From NCBI GenBank assembly GCA_041163745.1, contig JBEAQU010000032.1, positions 1 through 64,000 of the forward strand: a stretch of 64,000 nt of DNA. Direction: 5' to 3'. The DNA comes from UBA6168 sp041163745. GTDB taxonomy: Bacteria; Bacteroidota; Bacteroidia; Chitinophagales; Saprospiraceae. The notes beneath the pieces are model-generated. The model ran no database searches, was not told the DNA's origin, and was given only the letters and a program-made list of their open reading frames with translations. The position numbers and the translations under genes are program-made. Shown here one piece after another: positions 18,469 through 27,849 of this stretch; the stretch's first letter is position 1, and every line of letters begins with the position of its first letter.

Positions 18469-20913
18469 ATGAACCGATTTACCCTCCTGCTCCCGTGGAT
18501 AGCGGTAGCGCTTACCTCCGCAACCGCCCAAGATCCTTCCGTCGTACGGCAGCTCCTGGCGACCCGATCCTTCCAAGCCTTGCGGACTGCCCAGCCGACG
18601 GAAATCCGATTTCTCCCGGAAAACCGGCTTTCGGAGCCGGCTTTCCACCTGCCACGCCCCCAGATACCCACCACCGGCAGTGTGGTGGTGCGCAATGCCG
18701 ATCCGGATCTGCTGGACTCCGTCTACGTCTACCGATACGACAGCCTGCTCGGCACCTGGTACCCGCAACAGCGGACCATCCATCGATACGACAGCGAAAG
18801 CAGGCGCCTGGAAACCCTACAGCACCGGCAGGACAAGGACGGAGCAGGCTGGCAGGAGGAACTGTGGATCCTGTACACCTACGATATCAAGAGCAGGGAA
18901 ATCCACCGCCTCACCAGCCACTGGTCCGAATACTTCTCCACCTGGCAGCCGGCTTTGTCGGACTCGACAGCCTACGACGACCTGGGGCGACCTATCCGGT
19001 TCATGGAACAGGCCTGGCACTTCGCCACCTCCAACTGGCTGCATACCCGGCAGCACCTCCTGCAGTACGACTCAGCGGGCCGCCTGCATAGCCGCACGGA
19101 ACAGCATTGGGACAACAACACCTGGCGGAACCACCGGCGTGAACACTTCAGCTACCTACTGCCGGCCGACACCCTGGAGATACTGTCCGAGCGACCAGAC
19201 CCGACCAACAATGACGACTGGATGCCAGACAAACGGGTCGAATTCGAATACGGTAGCAACGGATTCCTCTCGGAGAAACGGCACAGCCTGTGGAACGCCA
19301 CGTCAGGATGGGTGCTACGGCAACGGCAACAATTCCAATACCAAGGAACCGCCCTCACCAATGCGGTCGATTACCTGCAGGAAACATCCGGCTGGTATCC
19401 ATACCGACGGGAACAATACCAATACGAAGCCGGCGGATGGCTGGCCGGCATCGTCACCCAGCAATGGGATCCTTTCATCAGCGACTGGCGCAACACCTTC
19501 CGGGAGGAAAGGGTCCCGGATGAGCAGGGACGTCTGCAAACACGCCACCTGTTTCCCTGGGAGCCCTCGGCGTACGGCTTGGTCAACTCGGTCCGGACCT
19601 TGCTGTCCTACAACAACAAAGGTGATACGGTATCGAGCCTGACCCAACACTGGAACGACCTCGCCCTGCAATGGATCCCTGCCTGGCGGGAACAACACAA
19701 GCACAACGGCAACGGGCAGCCGACCCTCTCCACCCTTGTCCGTTGGGACCCCGCCGCCAGCCAATGGGTCTTCGAATCGAGGCTGCTTTCGGCCTACCTT
19801 CCGGACGGACAACCGGAAGTCTCCCGGTACCAACGCTGGCGACCGGACGGACAGACCTGGGAAGATACCTACCGGCTGACCTATGCATATAACCAGCAAG
19901 GAAAACCGATCGCCATCGTATTCCAGACGAAAGGCTCCGACGGCGGCTGGCATCCATTGACCCAATCCGTTTACGAATACCATCCCAGCGGCCAAACCGC
20001 CGTTTTCCGGCACCAGCTCTACCAGGAAGGATCCGGCTGGATCAATGAGTACCAACACCGCTACACCTACAATTCCGAAAACCTGCTATGGGAAGACGAG
20101 CTGGCCTGGTGGGATGCCGACAACAGCACATGGGCCCCCACGGAACGGACGCATCACCTGTACAACCCGTCCGGATTGGTCAGCCAGCGCGTCGAACAGC
20201 GGATGGACCAGGACTGGGTCAACGAATTCCGCAGCCTGTTCCTGTACGACATCAACGGTCTCCTGCTCGAGGAACTGCGGCAGGAATGGGAACCGGTCCT
20301 GTACACCTGGCGCAACGAACTGCGAAACCACCGACAGTACAACCAAACGGGCATCCTGCTGCAGCGACACCGTTCCCGTTGGAACATTTTGGCTGACAAT
20401 TGGGAATCTTCCGAAAAGACGGATTACCTGTACAATGCCGCCCTACAGCTGACAGGCAGCACCACCTCGCGATGGGACGGGGACAATGTCGGCTGGACGG
20501 CGACGGAAGCCACCCTGATCGGGTACGACTTGCTGGGACATGCTGCGGACCAGCTTTCACAACGCCGCGGACCGATGGCCTGGGCATGGATGCCGTACCG
20601 CCAGGAGGAATTTTTCTGGCGTGCCGCTCTCTCCGCCACGGATCCCGGGGCACCCCCCCTGCTGTCCGCTGCCTGCGACTGCCGGTACGCCAATCCCTAC
20701 CGGTTCGGCAGCCCCATCCGCTGCGAAGGCCTGCCGGAAGGGCCTTGGGAAATGCGGCTATACCACCCTACCGGGACGACGGTCGTACGGCAAACTTTCC
20801 ACACGGCAGGCGACTTCGTCATCAACGGACCGTTCCCGGCGGGCATGTACCTGCTGGTCATCCACCAACAAGGAAAACCCATCTACCATGGGAAAATACT
20901 GCTGGGTGGCTGA
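18469..20913 (+). CDS. Secreted W/Y-rich tandem-repeat protein with T9SS sorting domain
   Basis: An 814-residue exported protein. The signal peptide is MNRFTLLLPWIAVALTSATAQ, so the start is 18469; the upstream frame to 18376 is out of character. The body is roughly fifteen imperfect units of 40-45 residues, each with a Trp pair, an Arg-rich segment and a Y-x-Y plus Gly turn. Examples are REQYQYEAGGWLAGIVTQQW and HRYTYNSENLLWEDELAWW. This is reminiscent of YD/RHS repeats but lacks their usual core. The last 70 or so residues, with LYHPTGTTVV and FPAGMYLLVIHQQGKPIYHG, form a type A T9SS C-terminal domain, predicting secretion and surface attachment. The function is unknown. A strong terminator follows. 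Confidence 0.8.
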   Translation: MNRFTLLLPWIAVALTSATAQDPSVVRQLLATRSFQALRTAQPTEIRFLPENRLSEPAFHLPRPQIPTTGSVVVRNADPDLLDSVYVYRYDSLLGTWYPQQRTIHRYDSESRRLETLQHRQDKDGAGWQEELWILYTYDIKSREIHRLTSHWSEYFSTWQPALSDSTAYDDLGRPIRFMEQAWHFATSNWLHTRQHLLQYDSAGRLHSRTEQHWDNNTWRNHRREHFSYLLPADTLEILSERPDPTNNDDWMPDKRVEFEYGSNGFLSEKRHSLWNATSGWVLRQRQQFQYQGTALTNAVDYLQETSGWYPYRREQYQYEAGGWLAGIVTQQWDPFISDWRNTFREERVPDEQGRLQTRHLFPWEPSAYGLVNSVRTLLSYNNKGDTVSSLTQHWNDLALQWIPAWREQHKHNGNGQPTLSTLVRWDPAASQWVFESRLLSAYLPDGQPEVSRYQRWRPDGQTWEDTYRLTYAYNQQGKPIAIVFQTKGSDGGWHPLTQSVYEYHPSGQTAVFRHQLYQEGSGWINEYQHRYTYNSENLLWEDELAWWDADNSTWAPTERTHHLYNPSGLVSQRVEQRMDQDWVNEFRSLFLYDINGLLLEELRQEWEPVLYTWRNELRNHRQYNQTGILLQRHRSRWNILADNWESSEKTDYLYNAALQLTGSTTSRWDGDNVGWTATEATLIGYDLLGHAADQLSQRRGPMAWAWMPYRQEEFFWRAALSATDPGAPPLLSAACDCRYANPYRFGSPIRCEGLPEGPWEMRLYHPTGTTVVRQTFHTAGDFVINGPFPAGMYLLVIHQQGKPIYHGKILLGG

Positions 20914-20981
20914 GCATGCGGACCGGAAGCGGCTGAGACGCCGAAAACCCTATGAAACTTGACATCATCCCATAACACGGG

Positions 20982-21012
20982 AAGGGGAAGCCATCTTGTA
21001 TGGCTTCCCCTT
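20982..21012. terminator. Bidirectional intrinsic terminator
   Basis: A 13-bp perfect stem AAGGGGAAGCCAT with loop CTTGT and ATGGCTTCCCCTT lies between two convergent genes. It ends with TT on both strands. Confidence 0.75.
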
Positions 21013-21106
21013 TGCCGTCGGCCGCTTTCCGAAACCGGAAGACAGCGCGTCACAGGCGTTGCGAAGCGATGGCGGCCGACACGATTCGGGAGCAAAAAGC
21101 AACCCC

Positions 21107-22156
21107 TCAGGGAAACCAATACGGAGGACGTTCGACCGAACTGAGCGGGATGACCCTACAATCCCGGCATTCCGGGTATTGGGGGCGGAAAGGAGCCGGG
21201 GAACAGCGGGGCTGGATGGGGGTGCCTACGGTGACGGCATTGAGGAACTCCCTGCGGGAGCGGACCCCTGCGACTGAAAAATAGCCGAGCACCACCTCGT
21301 CGGGGTCCGCAGCATTATAGAGATTGCCTGTGACCGTCCCGGGAGGAGGATCGAACAGACTGCCGTCGATATTGACGATGTCCCGAACCTGTTCCCAATA
21401 GCGGTATTCCGTTTCCGAAATGGCGAACTGATAGAGACTCAGGCAGTATTGGAAGGCAAAGCGGTAATCGTATTTCAGTTGTAGGAAGGGTTCGTTGAAA
21501 AGGCGCCCGTCCGCCAGTTCATGTGTGTCGAAGACCTTGATATTGTTGAAATCAATATTGTGGGGGATGTAGCAGATTTTACGGTCCATGATGCCGGGAT
21601 AGTCCTCCCCGAACTCATATTCACCGGTGGCCCGCCAGCGCAGGTAGGGCTTTTCCGGCAGTTCGCCGACATCGGTGTTCATCCCCACCGAGAGTTTGTA
21701 CTCGTAGATGTTCCTGCCGGTGGAACTGACGGCCAGGGACTGGGTGACCTGCAGGGTCGGTGCCTCCAGGACGGGAGATGCCTGCAGGATGGCCGGCCGG
21801 CAGCGGATGTCCTTTCCGTCGGGCAGCCGCAATTCCAGGTGGTAGGATTGTCCGGGGGTGCCGCGGAACCGGCGGGTGTACACCCCCTCGTCCGTTTCCT
21901 CGAAATCCAATCCATTTCCGTCGCCGTCCACCACCCGGACTGTCGCCCCGATGACAGGCTCCTTGATATTGTCCGAACCGAATCCCAGCACCGCGCTGTA
22001 ATAAACCGAGACACGTTGGTCCTGGAGGCTGTCCGTCAGCATACCATCCACGGCGAGGTACCGGATATCCGAATCGATATCCAAACGGATTTCGTCGATG
22101 CAGCCGGAAACCAGCAGACAGACGGTGAGGAGCAGCGGCAGGGGATTGTTTTTCAT
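21107..22156 (-). CDS. DUF4249 family lipoprotein
   Basis: A 349-residue lipoprotein. MKNNPLPLLLTVCLLVSGC gives a signal peptide with lipobox VSGC, which sets the start at 22156 rather than 22180. The N-terminal region (IRYLAVDGMLTDSLQDQRV) and the Cys-pair tail (PECRDCRVI followed by RPPYW) are typical of DUF4249. This Bacteroidota family usually accompanies TonB-dependent receptors and sits on the outer membrane. Here no receptor gene is adjacent. It is divergent from the GH32 gene across 174 bases. Confidence 0.85.
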   Translation of the reverse strand: MKNNPLPLLLTVCLLVSGCIDEIRLDIDSDIRYLAVDGMLTDSLQDQRVSVYYSAVLGFGSDNIKEPVIGATVRVVDGDGNGLDFEETDEGVYTRRFRGTPGQSYHLELRLPDGKDIRCRPAILQASPVLEAPTLQVTQSLAVSSTGRNIYEYKLSVGMNTDVGELPEKPYLRWRATGEYEFGEDYPGIMDRKICYIPHNIDFNNIKVFDTHELADGRLFNEPFLQLKYDYRFAFQYCLSLYQFAISETEYRYWEQVRDIVNIDGSLFDPPPGTVTGNLYNAADPDEVVLGYFSVAGVRSRREFLNAVTVGTPIQPRCSPAPFRPQYPECRDCRVIPLSSVERPPYWFP

Positions 22157-22330
22157 AAGCTTGGCATAGGATGGCCGCACAAAATAACAACAAGTCCGGA
22201 GAAATTTCGGAAATTCCGCCAGTCAATTGGCGTTGTGGAAGCATTCACGAACCAGACACAAGGGTCGGTCGGAGCCTCGGCCCGGTCTGTAAGCGGGGCA
22301 CGCGCCGACAACCACGCTAAAAAAGCAAGC

Positions 22331-23935
22331 ATGACAAGAACGACTTTATTGACGACCGCGGCCATGGCAGCGCTCAGCGCCTGTTTGTCCTGCGGAGGAG
22401 AAGGCGACCCGACCGGGCCGGGTGCCGGCCGCGACACCCCATACCGGGAACAACATCGGCCGCAGTTCCATTTCTCTCCGCCGGCCAAATGGACCAACGA
22501 CCCCAACGGCATGTTTTACTACGAAGGGGAATATCACCTATTCTACCAGCATTATCCGGAGGAAAGCGTGTGGGGCCCGATGCATTGGGGGCACGCCGTC
22601 AGCCGGGACCTGGTCCATTGGGAGAATCTGCCCATCGCCTTGTATCCGGATTCGCTGGGCTACATCTTTTCCGGATCGGCTGTGGTGGATTGGAACAACA
22701 CCAGCGGATTCGGCGCGGAGGAGCAGGTGCCCATCGTCGCCATGTACACCTACCACGACGATGCCGCGGCCAAGGCAGGCAGCACAGGTTTCCAATCGCA
22801 GGCCCTGGCATACAGCCTGGACAAGGGACGTACCTGGACAAAGTACGAGGGCAATCCCGTTCTGCCCAACCCGGGAGGAGTCCGCGACATCCGGGACCCC
22901 AAGGTGATATGGGACGAAGCCAGGAGACAATGGGTGGCAGCCCTGGCAGTAGGAGACCACGCCGCCTTCTACGGGTCTCCCGACCTGAAGCGGTGGCGCC
23001 TGCTCAGCGAATTCGGCAGTGACCTGGGTGCGCATGGCGGTGTGTGGGAATGTCCGGACCTGTTCCCAATGCGGGTCGAAGCTACGGGGGAAACGAAATG
23101 GGTGCTGATAATCAACATCAATCCGGGTCATCCGAACGGAGGCTCCGGCACCCAGTACTTCGTCGGCAATTTCGATGGCCGGGAGTTCCGTCCCGACCCG
23201 GATTTCATGCCGTGGGTTGCGGATGGCAAAGCGGTCTGGCTGGACTACGGCAAGGACAACTATGCCGGGGTCACCTGGTCGGACGTACCGGCGGGCCGGC
23301 GCATCCTGCTCGGCTGGATGAGCAATTGGGAATACGCCAACCAGGTGCCCACCGAGGGCTGGCGCAATGCCATGACGATACCCCGCGAGCTGACCCTCCG
23401 CCGGACTCCGCAGGGATACCGGCTTCATTCCGTCCCGGTGGCGGAGCTGTCTGCCCTGGCCTTGTCCACCCATGCCATACCGCGCCCCGATTCCCTGACG
23501 GGTGGTATTCCGGTCGTAACCTCGGAAGGCCCGGTGCTGCTGGACATCACGCATACCTGGAACCTTGGGGCTGACCGGCAGGGTATAGTCGGGCTGGAAC
23601 TTAGCAATCCGGCCGGAGAGCGGTACCGGATGGGCTACGACCTGGCAAGAAACCAGTTCTTCAGCGACCGGACCCAAGCGGGGGACAGTGGTTTTTCGGC
23701 CAGCTTCGCTCCGGTGGCGAGCCTTGCCCCCCGCAGCAGGACAGACAGCATCCTGACCATGCGGATCCTTGTCGATGCAGCCAGTGCGGAGTTGTTCGCC
23801 GACGAAGGGTCCGTCAGCATGACGGAGATTTTCTTCCCCCGCACCCCTTTCACCGCCGCCCGGCTCTTTGCGGAAGGGGCGTCGGACGTTCGCCTGCGGG
23901 AAGCCAACTACCGGCCGCTGGCATCGATTTGGTGA
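22331..23935 (+). CDS. Glycoside hydrolase family 32 (levanase/fructanase-type) lipoprotein
   Basis: A 534-residue lipoprotein; lipobox LSAC puts the lipidated Cys at 18. It hydrolyses beta-fructosides such as levan, inulin or sucrose. The three GH32 catalytic motifs are intact: WTNDPNG with nucleophile Asp57, RDP at 188-190, and ECPDLF with acid/base Glu240. The five-bladed propeller is followed by a C-terminal beta-sandwich ending near LFAEGASDVRLREA. The start is the ATG at 22331, just before the signal sequence; the longer open frame is a read-through from an unrelated region. With the MFS porter and fructokinase downstream it forms a fructan-use locus. Confidence 0.93.
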   Translation: MTRTTLLTTAAMAALSACLSCGGEGDPTGPGAGRDTPYREQHRPQFHFSPPAKWTNDPNGMFYYEGEYHLFYQHYPEESVWGPMHWGHAVSRDLVHWENLPIALYPDSLGYIFSGSAVVDWNNTSGFGAEEQVPIVAMYTYHDDAAAKAGSTGFQSQALAYSLDKGRTWTKYEGNPVLPNPGGVRDIRDPKVIWDEARRQWVAALAVGDHAAFYGSPDLKRWRLLSEFGSDLGAHGGVWECPDLFPMRVEATGETKWVLIININPGHPNGGSGTQYFVGNFDGREFRPDPDFMPWVADGKAVWLDYGKDNYAGVTWSDVPAGRRILLGWMSNWEYANQVPTEGWRNAMTIPRELTLRRTPQGYRLHSVPVAELSALALSTHAIPRPDSLTGGIPVVTSEGPVLLDITHTWNLGADRQGIVGLELSNPAGERYRMGYDLARNQFFSDRTQAGDSGFSASFAPVASLAPRSRTDSILTMRILVDAASAELFADEGSVSMTEIFFPRTPFTAARLFAEGASDVRLREANYRPLASIW

Positions 23936-24160
23936 ATGCGGAGGCCTGTCTCCGGCGGCGGGCGGAAAATTCCGCCGGGCAGGTCCGCGGCGGACGGGGA
24001 GCACCCGGACTGTTCCCGGCACACCGGTCTGGCAGTGGGTACCGGTCCGGTCTGGCAGCACCAAGCCCTCGCCCCCCTTGTCAGTAGTGGTGCCGGCCAA
24101 TGCATCGGGACGGAAAGCACCCGGAAATTTCTTATCTTGGGGGAAAGAAACGAAAGGCAA

Positions 24161-26335
24161 ATGAAACGGATACTGCTTACCATCCCGTTGGTCAGTGTTG
24201 GTTGGGCGATGATGTCGCAAGCCACCGTCGCCCGGATTTGGAACGAGGCCCTGCTGCAAGCCATACGGGAGGATTTCGCCCGACCCACCGTGCATGCCCG
24301 AAACCTGTTCCACTGCAGCATTGTCATGTACGATGCCTGGGTCGTTTACGGCGGAAGGGGAGACACCTATCTGTTGGGAAAAAATCTGCATGGCTTCGAT
24401 TGTCCGTTCACCGGAACGATGCCGGCGGAAGATCTCGAGGCTGCCCGGGCGGAGGCCATCAGCCATGCGGCCTACCGGCTGTTGTCGCATCGGTTCCGAA
24501 ATTCCCCGAACCAGCATATCACCTTGTCCCGGTTCGACGTACTGATGGATTCCCTGGAATACGACCGTCACAACACGTCGACGGATTACCGGGCGGGGCC
24601 GGCTGAGCTGGGCAACTACCTGGCCGACCGGATGATATCCTACGGCCTGCAGGACGGGTCCAATGAGGAAGACGGATATCAGAACCGGCATTATCAGCCG
24701 GTGAACCCGCCGCTGATCGTCGAAAACAGCGGCAATGCGGCACTGACCGACATCAACCGTTGGCAGCCATTGTCCTTGCGGCAGCTCATCGACCAATCCG
24801 GCAACCCGATCGCCGGCAACGTCCAGCAGTTCCTGAGTCCGGAATGGGGGGCCGTCCGTCCGTTCGCCTTACGACCCGAAGACCGTGTCCTGTACCGGCG
24901 TGACAGCTTCGACTATCCCGTATACTTCGACCCGGGTCCGCCCCCGCAACTGGACACCCTCCAGGGCGGTGGGACATCCGACCATTTCCGGTGGGGGCAT
25001 CTGCTCGTTTCGGCCTGGGGGAGTCATCTCGACCCTTCGGACGGCATTTGGTGGGACATATCGCCGGGTGCCGTCGGCAACCGGACGGAAGAGCCCACCC
25101 AGTGGAGCGAGTACCCATCCTTTTACGACCTGGCGGAAGGAGGCGACGACAGCCCGGGGCATCCGATCAATCCGTATACCGGCCAACCCTATGCGCCGCA
25201 GATAGTCCCGCGCGGTGATTATACGCGCGTATTGGCGGAATTTTGGGCGGACGGTCCGCATTCCGAAACACCACCGGGACATTGGTTCAGCATCCTGAAC
25301 CAGGTGAGCGACCATCCGGCCCTGTCGAAACGAATCGGGGGGGAAGGGCCGGTCTGTGCGGACCTGGAATGGGACGTGAAGGCTTATTTCGCATTGGGTG
25401 GCGCCCTGCACGATGTGGCGGTCTGCATTTGGGGAATCAAGGGATGGTACGACAGTTCCAGACCGATCACCGCCTTGCGCGGCATGGCGGAGGCGGGACA
25501 AAGCCAAGACCCGACCCGACCGGGCTATCATCCGGGGGGCTTGCCGCTGGTCCCCGGCCTGTCCGCCCTGATTGAGCCGGGAGATTCCCTGGCGGGGCCG
25601 GACGGCCGGCATGTCGGGGAGGTGAAGTTGTATACCTGGCGCGGCACGAAGGCCATCGGCGACCCGTCGACCGACCGGGCCGGAGTGGGCTGGATTCGGG
25701 CCGGGGATTGGTTGTCCTACCAAAGGCCGACCTTCGTCTCACCCCCTTTCGCCGGATACCTGTCGGGGCATTCCGCATACAGCCGGGCGGCGGCGGAGGT
25801 ATTGACCGCCTTGACGGGTGACCCGTATTTTCCAGGCGGGATCGGTGAGTTCCCATGCCGGAAGAACGAGTTCCTTGTCTTCGAGGAGGGTCCGGGCACG
25901 GACATCATCCTGCAGTGGGCCACCTACCGGGATGCGGCGGACCAATGCAGCCTGTCGCGGATATGGGGCGGCATCCATCCGCCGTTCGACGACATACCGG
26001 CTCGCCGGATTGGAAAGGTCATCGGAAACAAGGCCTACCAATATGCGGAGACCTTTTTCACCAGGCAGCGGATTGTTCCGGTATTCGAGGATCATGACCT
26101 GTTTCCCAATCCGAGCGCCGGCACGGTACAGGTCAGTCTTTGGCAGGAAGGGCCGGTGGACCTGCGGTTGTACGCCACGGACGGAAGGCTGGTGCTGGAT
26201 CGGGAATTGGTCGTCCGGGCGGGTTCCGTCTTCCTGGACATATCGGGCTTGGTCGCCGGCACCTATTTCCTGCAGGTCGTGGGCGGGGCGAATCCGGGGG
26301 GTTGGACCGGCAGGCTGGTCATCGTACCGAAATAA
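24161..26335 (+). CDS. Secreted vanadium-dependent haloperoxidase-like (PAP2) protein with T9SS domain
   Basis: A 724-residue exported protein. The signal peptide begins MKRILLTIPLVSVGWAMMSQ, so 24161 is the start. The C-terminal half shows the vanadate/phosphate site of the PAP2-haloperoxidase superfamily in order: KGWYDSSRP near residue 427, PPFAGYLSGHSAYSRA near 534, and SRIWGGIHPPFDD near 599. The end, from LFPNPSAGTVQVSLW to GLVAGTYFLQVVGG, is a type A T9SS sorting domain. It may oxidise halides or act as a secreted phosphatase; sequence alone does not decide. It lies between the fructanase and the sugar porter on the same strand, an unexpected partner. Confidence 0.85.
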   Translation: MKRILLTIPLVSVGWAMMSQATVARIWNEALLQAIREDFARPTVHARNLFHCSIVMYDAWVVYGGRGDTYLLGKNLHGFDCPFTGTMPAEDLEAARAEAISHAAYRLLSHRFRNSPNQHITLSRFDVLMDSLEYDRHNTSTDYRAGPAELGNYLADRMISYGLQDGSNEEDGYQNRHYQPVNPPLIVENSGNAALTDINRWQPLSLRQLIDQSGNPIAGNVQQFLSPEWGAVRPFALRPEDRVLYRRDSFDYPVYFDPGPPPQLDTLQGGGTSDHFRWGHLLVSAWGSHLDPSDGIWWDISPGAVGNRTEEPTQWSEYPSFYDLAEGGDDSPGHPINPYTGQPYAPQIVPRGDYTRVLAEFWADGPHSETPPGHWFSILNQVSDHPALSKRIGGEGPVCADLEWDVKAYFALGGALHDVAVCIWGIKGWYDSSRPITALRGMAEAGQSQDPTRPGYHPGGLPLVPGLSALIEPGDSLAGPDGRHVGEVKLYTWRGTKAIGDPSTDRAGVGWIRAGDWLSYQRPTFVSPPFAGYLSGHSAYSRAAAEVLTALTGDPYFPGGIGEFPCRKNEFLVFEEGPGTDIILQWATYRDAADQCSLSRIWGGIHPPFDDIPARRIGKVIGNKAYQYAETFFTRQRIVPVFEDHDLFPNPSAGTVQVSLWQEGPVDLRLYATDGRLVLDRELVVRAGSVFLDISGLVAGTYFLQVVGGANPGGWTGRLVIVPK

Positions 26336-26368
26336 ACGCCGGGAGGACAAAATACCGGACCGGCAACT

Positions 26369-26376
26369 TACATTTG
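26369..26376 (+). promoter_or_regulatory. Possible TAnnTTTG -7 element before the sugar porter
   Basis: TACATTTG matches the Bacteroidota -7 consensus exactly and stands 16 bases before the MFS ATG. No TTG is found at the expected -33 distance, so this may be a weak internal promoter or a chance match. Confidence 0.3.
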
Positions 26377-26392
26377 TCAAAACAACCGAAAC

Positions 26393-27730
26393 ATGCGACA
26401 GCACAAAGTTCTGTACTGGTCCGTCACGGTAGCCCTGGCCGGCTTCCTGTTCGGATTCGACACCATTGTCATATCCGGAGCGGACCAAGCCCTGCAGGCG
26501 CTTTGGCCGAAAGGAGAACTGTACCATGGTTTCGTCATCATGGCCTCGGCCCTGTGGGGGACGGTCATCGGCGCGATGTTCGGCAACTTTCCTACGGAGC
26601 GGATCGGCCGCAAGCGCACCCTGTTCTGGATTGGCATCCTGTATTTCGTTTCCGCGGTCGGCTCCGCCCTGGCGGAAGACCCGAATGTCTTCGCGTTGTT
26701 CCGCTTCATCGGCGGACTGGGCGTGGGTGCCTCCACGATCGCGGCGCCGGCCTTCATTTCGGAGATAGCCCCTGCCCGGGACCGGGGACGCTTGGTGATG
26801 TTCTACCAATCGTCCCTGGTCACCGGCATCCTGGTGGCATTCCTGTCGAACTACCTGTTGAGTGCGGCTATCGAGCACGAGGCCTGGCGCTGGATGTTGG
26901 GCGTGGAGGGCATACCGGCCTTAGCGTACACGCTGTTGGTGACGAACGTTCCGGAGAGCCCACGGTGGTTGTTGGTCCGTCGGAACGACCGGGCTGCGGC
27001 GGCCCGCATCCTGTCGCAGGTGGATGCGTCGGCGGACGTGGAAGCCGAGATGGACCGCATCCTGGCGGACCGGCCGGCGGGTCCGCGGCGGGAGACCATC
27101 TTCGCCCCTGCCTACAGGTTCCCGTTGGTACTGGCCTTTCTGGTCGCGTTCTTCAACCAATTCTCCGGCATAAACGCCTTTCTGTATTATGCGCCGAGGA
27201 TATTCCAGGAAGCCGGTCTGGCGGAGAGTGCCGCCTTGCTCAGCAGCGCCGGCATCGGCATCACCAACCTGGTCTTCACCTTGACCGGTCTGCTGCTGAT
27301 AGACCGGGTGGGGCGGCGGCAGCTCATGTATGTCGGATCTGTGGGATACATCGTGTCCCTCGCCTTGGTGGCCATGGCATTCCGATACAGTTGGCAGGGG
27401 ATGGCGGTTCCGCTTTTCCTGTTCATCTTCATCGCCTCCCACGCCATCGGACAGGGCTCCATCATCTGGGTATTCATTTCGGAAATTTTCCCCAACCATC
27501 TGCGGGCCGACGGGCAGGCCTTCGGCAGTTCGGTGCATTGGGTGTTGGCGGCCATCATCCCGGCCTCCATCCCGTATCTGTTCAAAATGGTCGGACCGGC
27601 GCCTGTGTTCGCATTCTTTTCCCTGATGATGGTCCTGCAGCTGCTGTTCACCTGGCGGATGATGCCGGAGACAAAAGGCCGGTCCCTGGAGGAATTGGAA
27701 CAGCTGTTGGTACGGGACAGGAGAGCCTGA
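26393..27730 (+). CDS. MFS sugar porter
   Basis: A 445-residue, twelve-helix sugar:proton symporter. Sugar-porter signatures are FGFDTIVISGA in helix 1, ERIGRKRTL after helix 2, RFIGGLGVGAS, PESPRWLL before the central loop, FFNQFSGINAFLYYAPRIF in helix 7, DRVGRR, and PETKGRSLEELE after helix 12. Placed between the fructan hydrolase and fructokinase, it probably imports fructose or sucrose. The ATG at 26393 starts a normal-length protein. Confidence 0.92.
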   Translation: MRQHKVLYWSVTVALAGFLFGFDTIVISGADQALQALWPKGELYHGFVIMASALWGTVIGAMFGNFPTERIGRKRTLFWIGILYFVSAVGSALAEDPNVFALFRFIGGLGVGASTIAAPAFISEIAPARDRGRLVMFYQSSLVTGILVAFLSNYLLSAAIEHEAWRWMLGVEGIPALAYTLLVTNVPESPRWLLVRRNDRAAAARILSQVDASADVEAEMDRILADRPAGPRRETIFAPAYRFPLVLAFLVAFFNQFSGINAFLYYAPRIFQEAGLAESAALLSSAGIGITNLVFTLTGLLLIDRVGRRQLMYVGSVGYIVSLALVAMAFRYSWQGMAVPLFLFIFIASHAIGQGSIIWVFISEIFPNHLRADGQAFGSSVHWVLAAIIPASIPYLFKMVGPAPVFAFFSLMMVLQLLFTWRMMPETKGRSLEELEQLLVRDRRA

Positions 27731-27849
27731 GGGGTGGCAGGGAAGGCGGTGGACCGAACGAATCGCAAGCGGCACCGGGTGAACTACCCCAGAAAAACGG
27801 GCGAAGACAGGGTACGGACAGCCTGTGGCCCATCGAAAGCGAATACAAT

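Noticed and set aside
21521..22330. 270-residue N-terminal extension of the GH32 frame
   Set aside because: It is antisense to the DUF4249 gene, and the signal peptide with lipobox begins at 22331.
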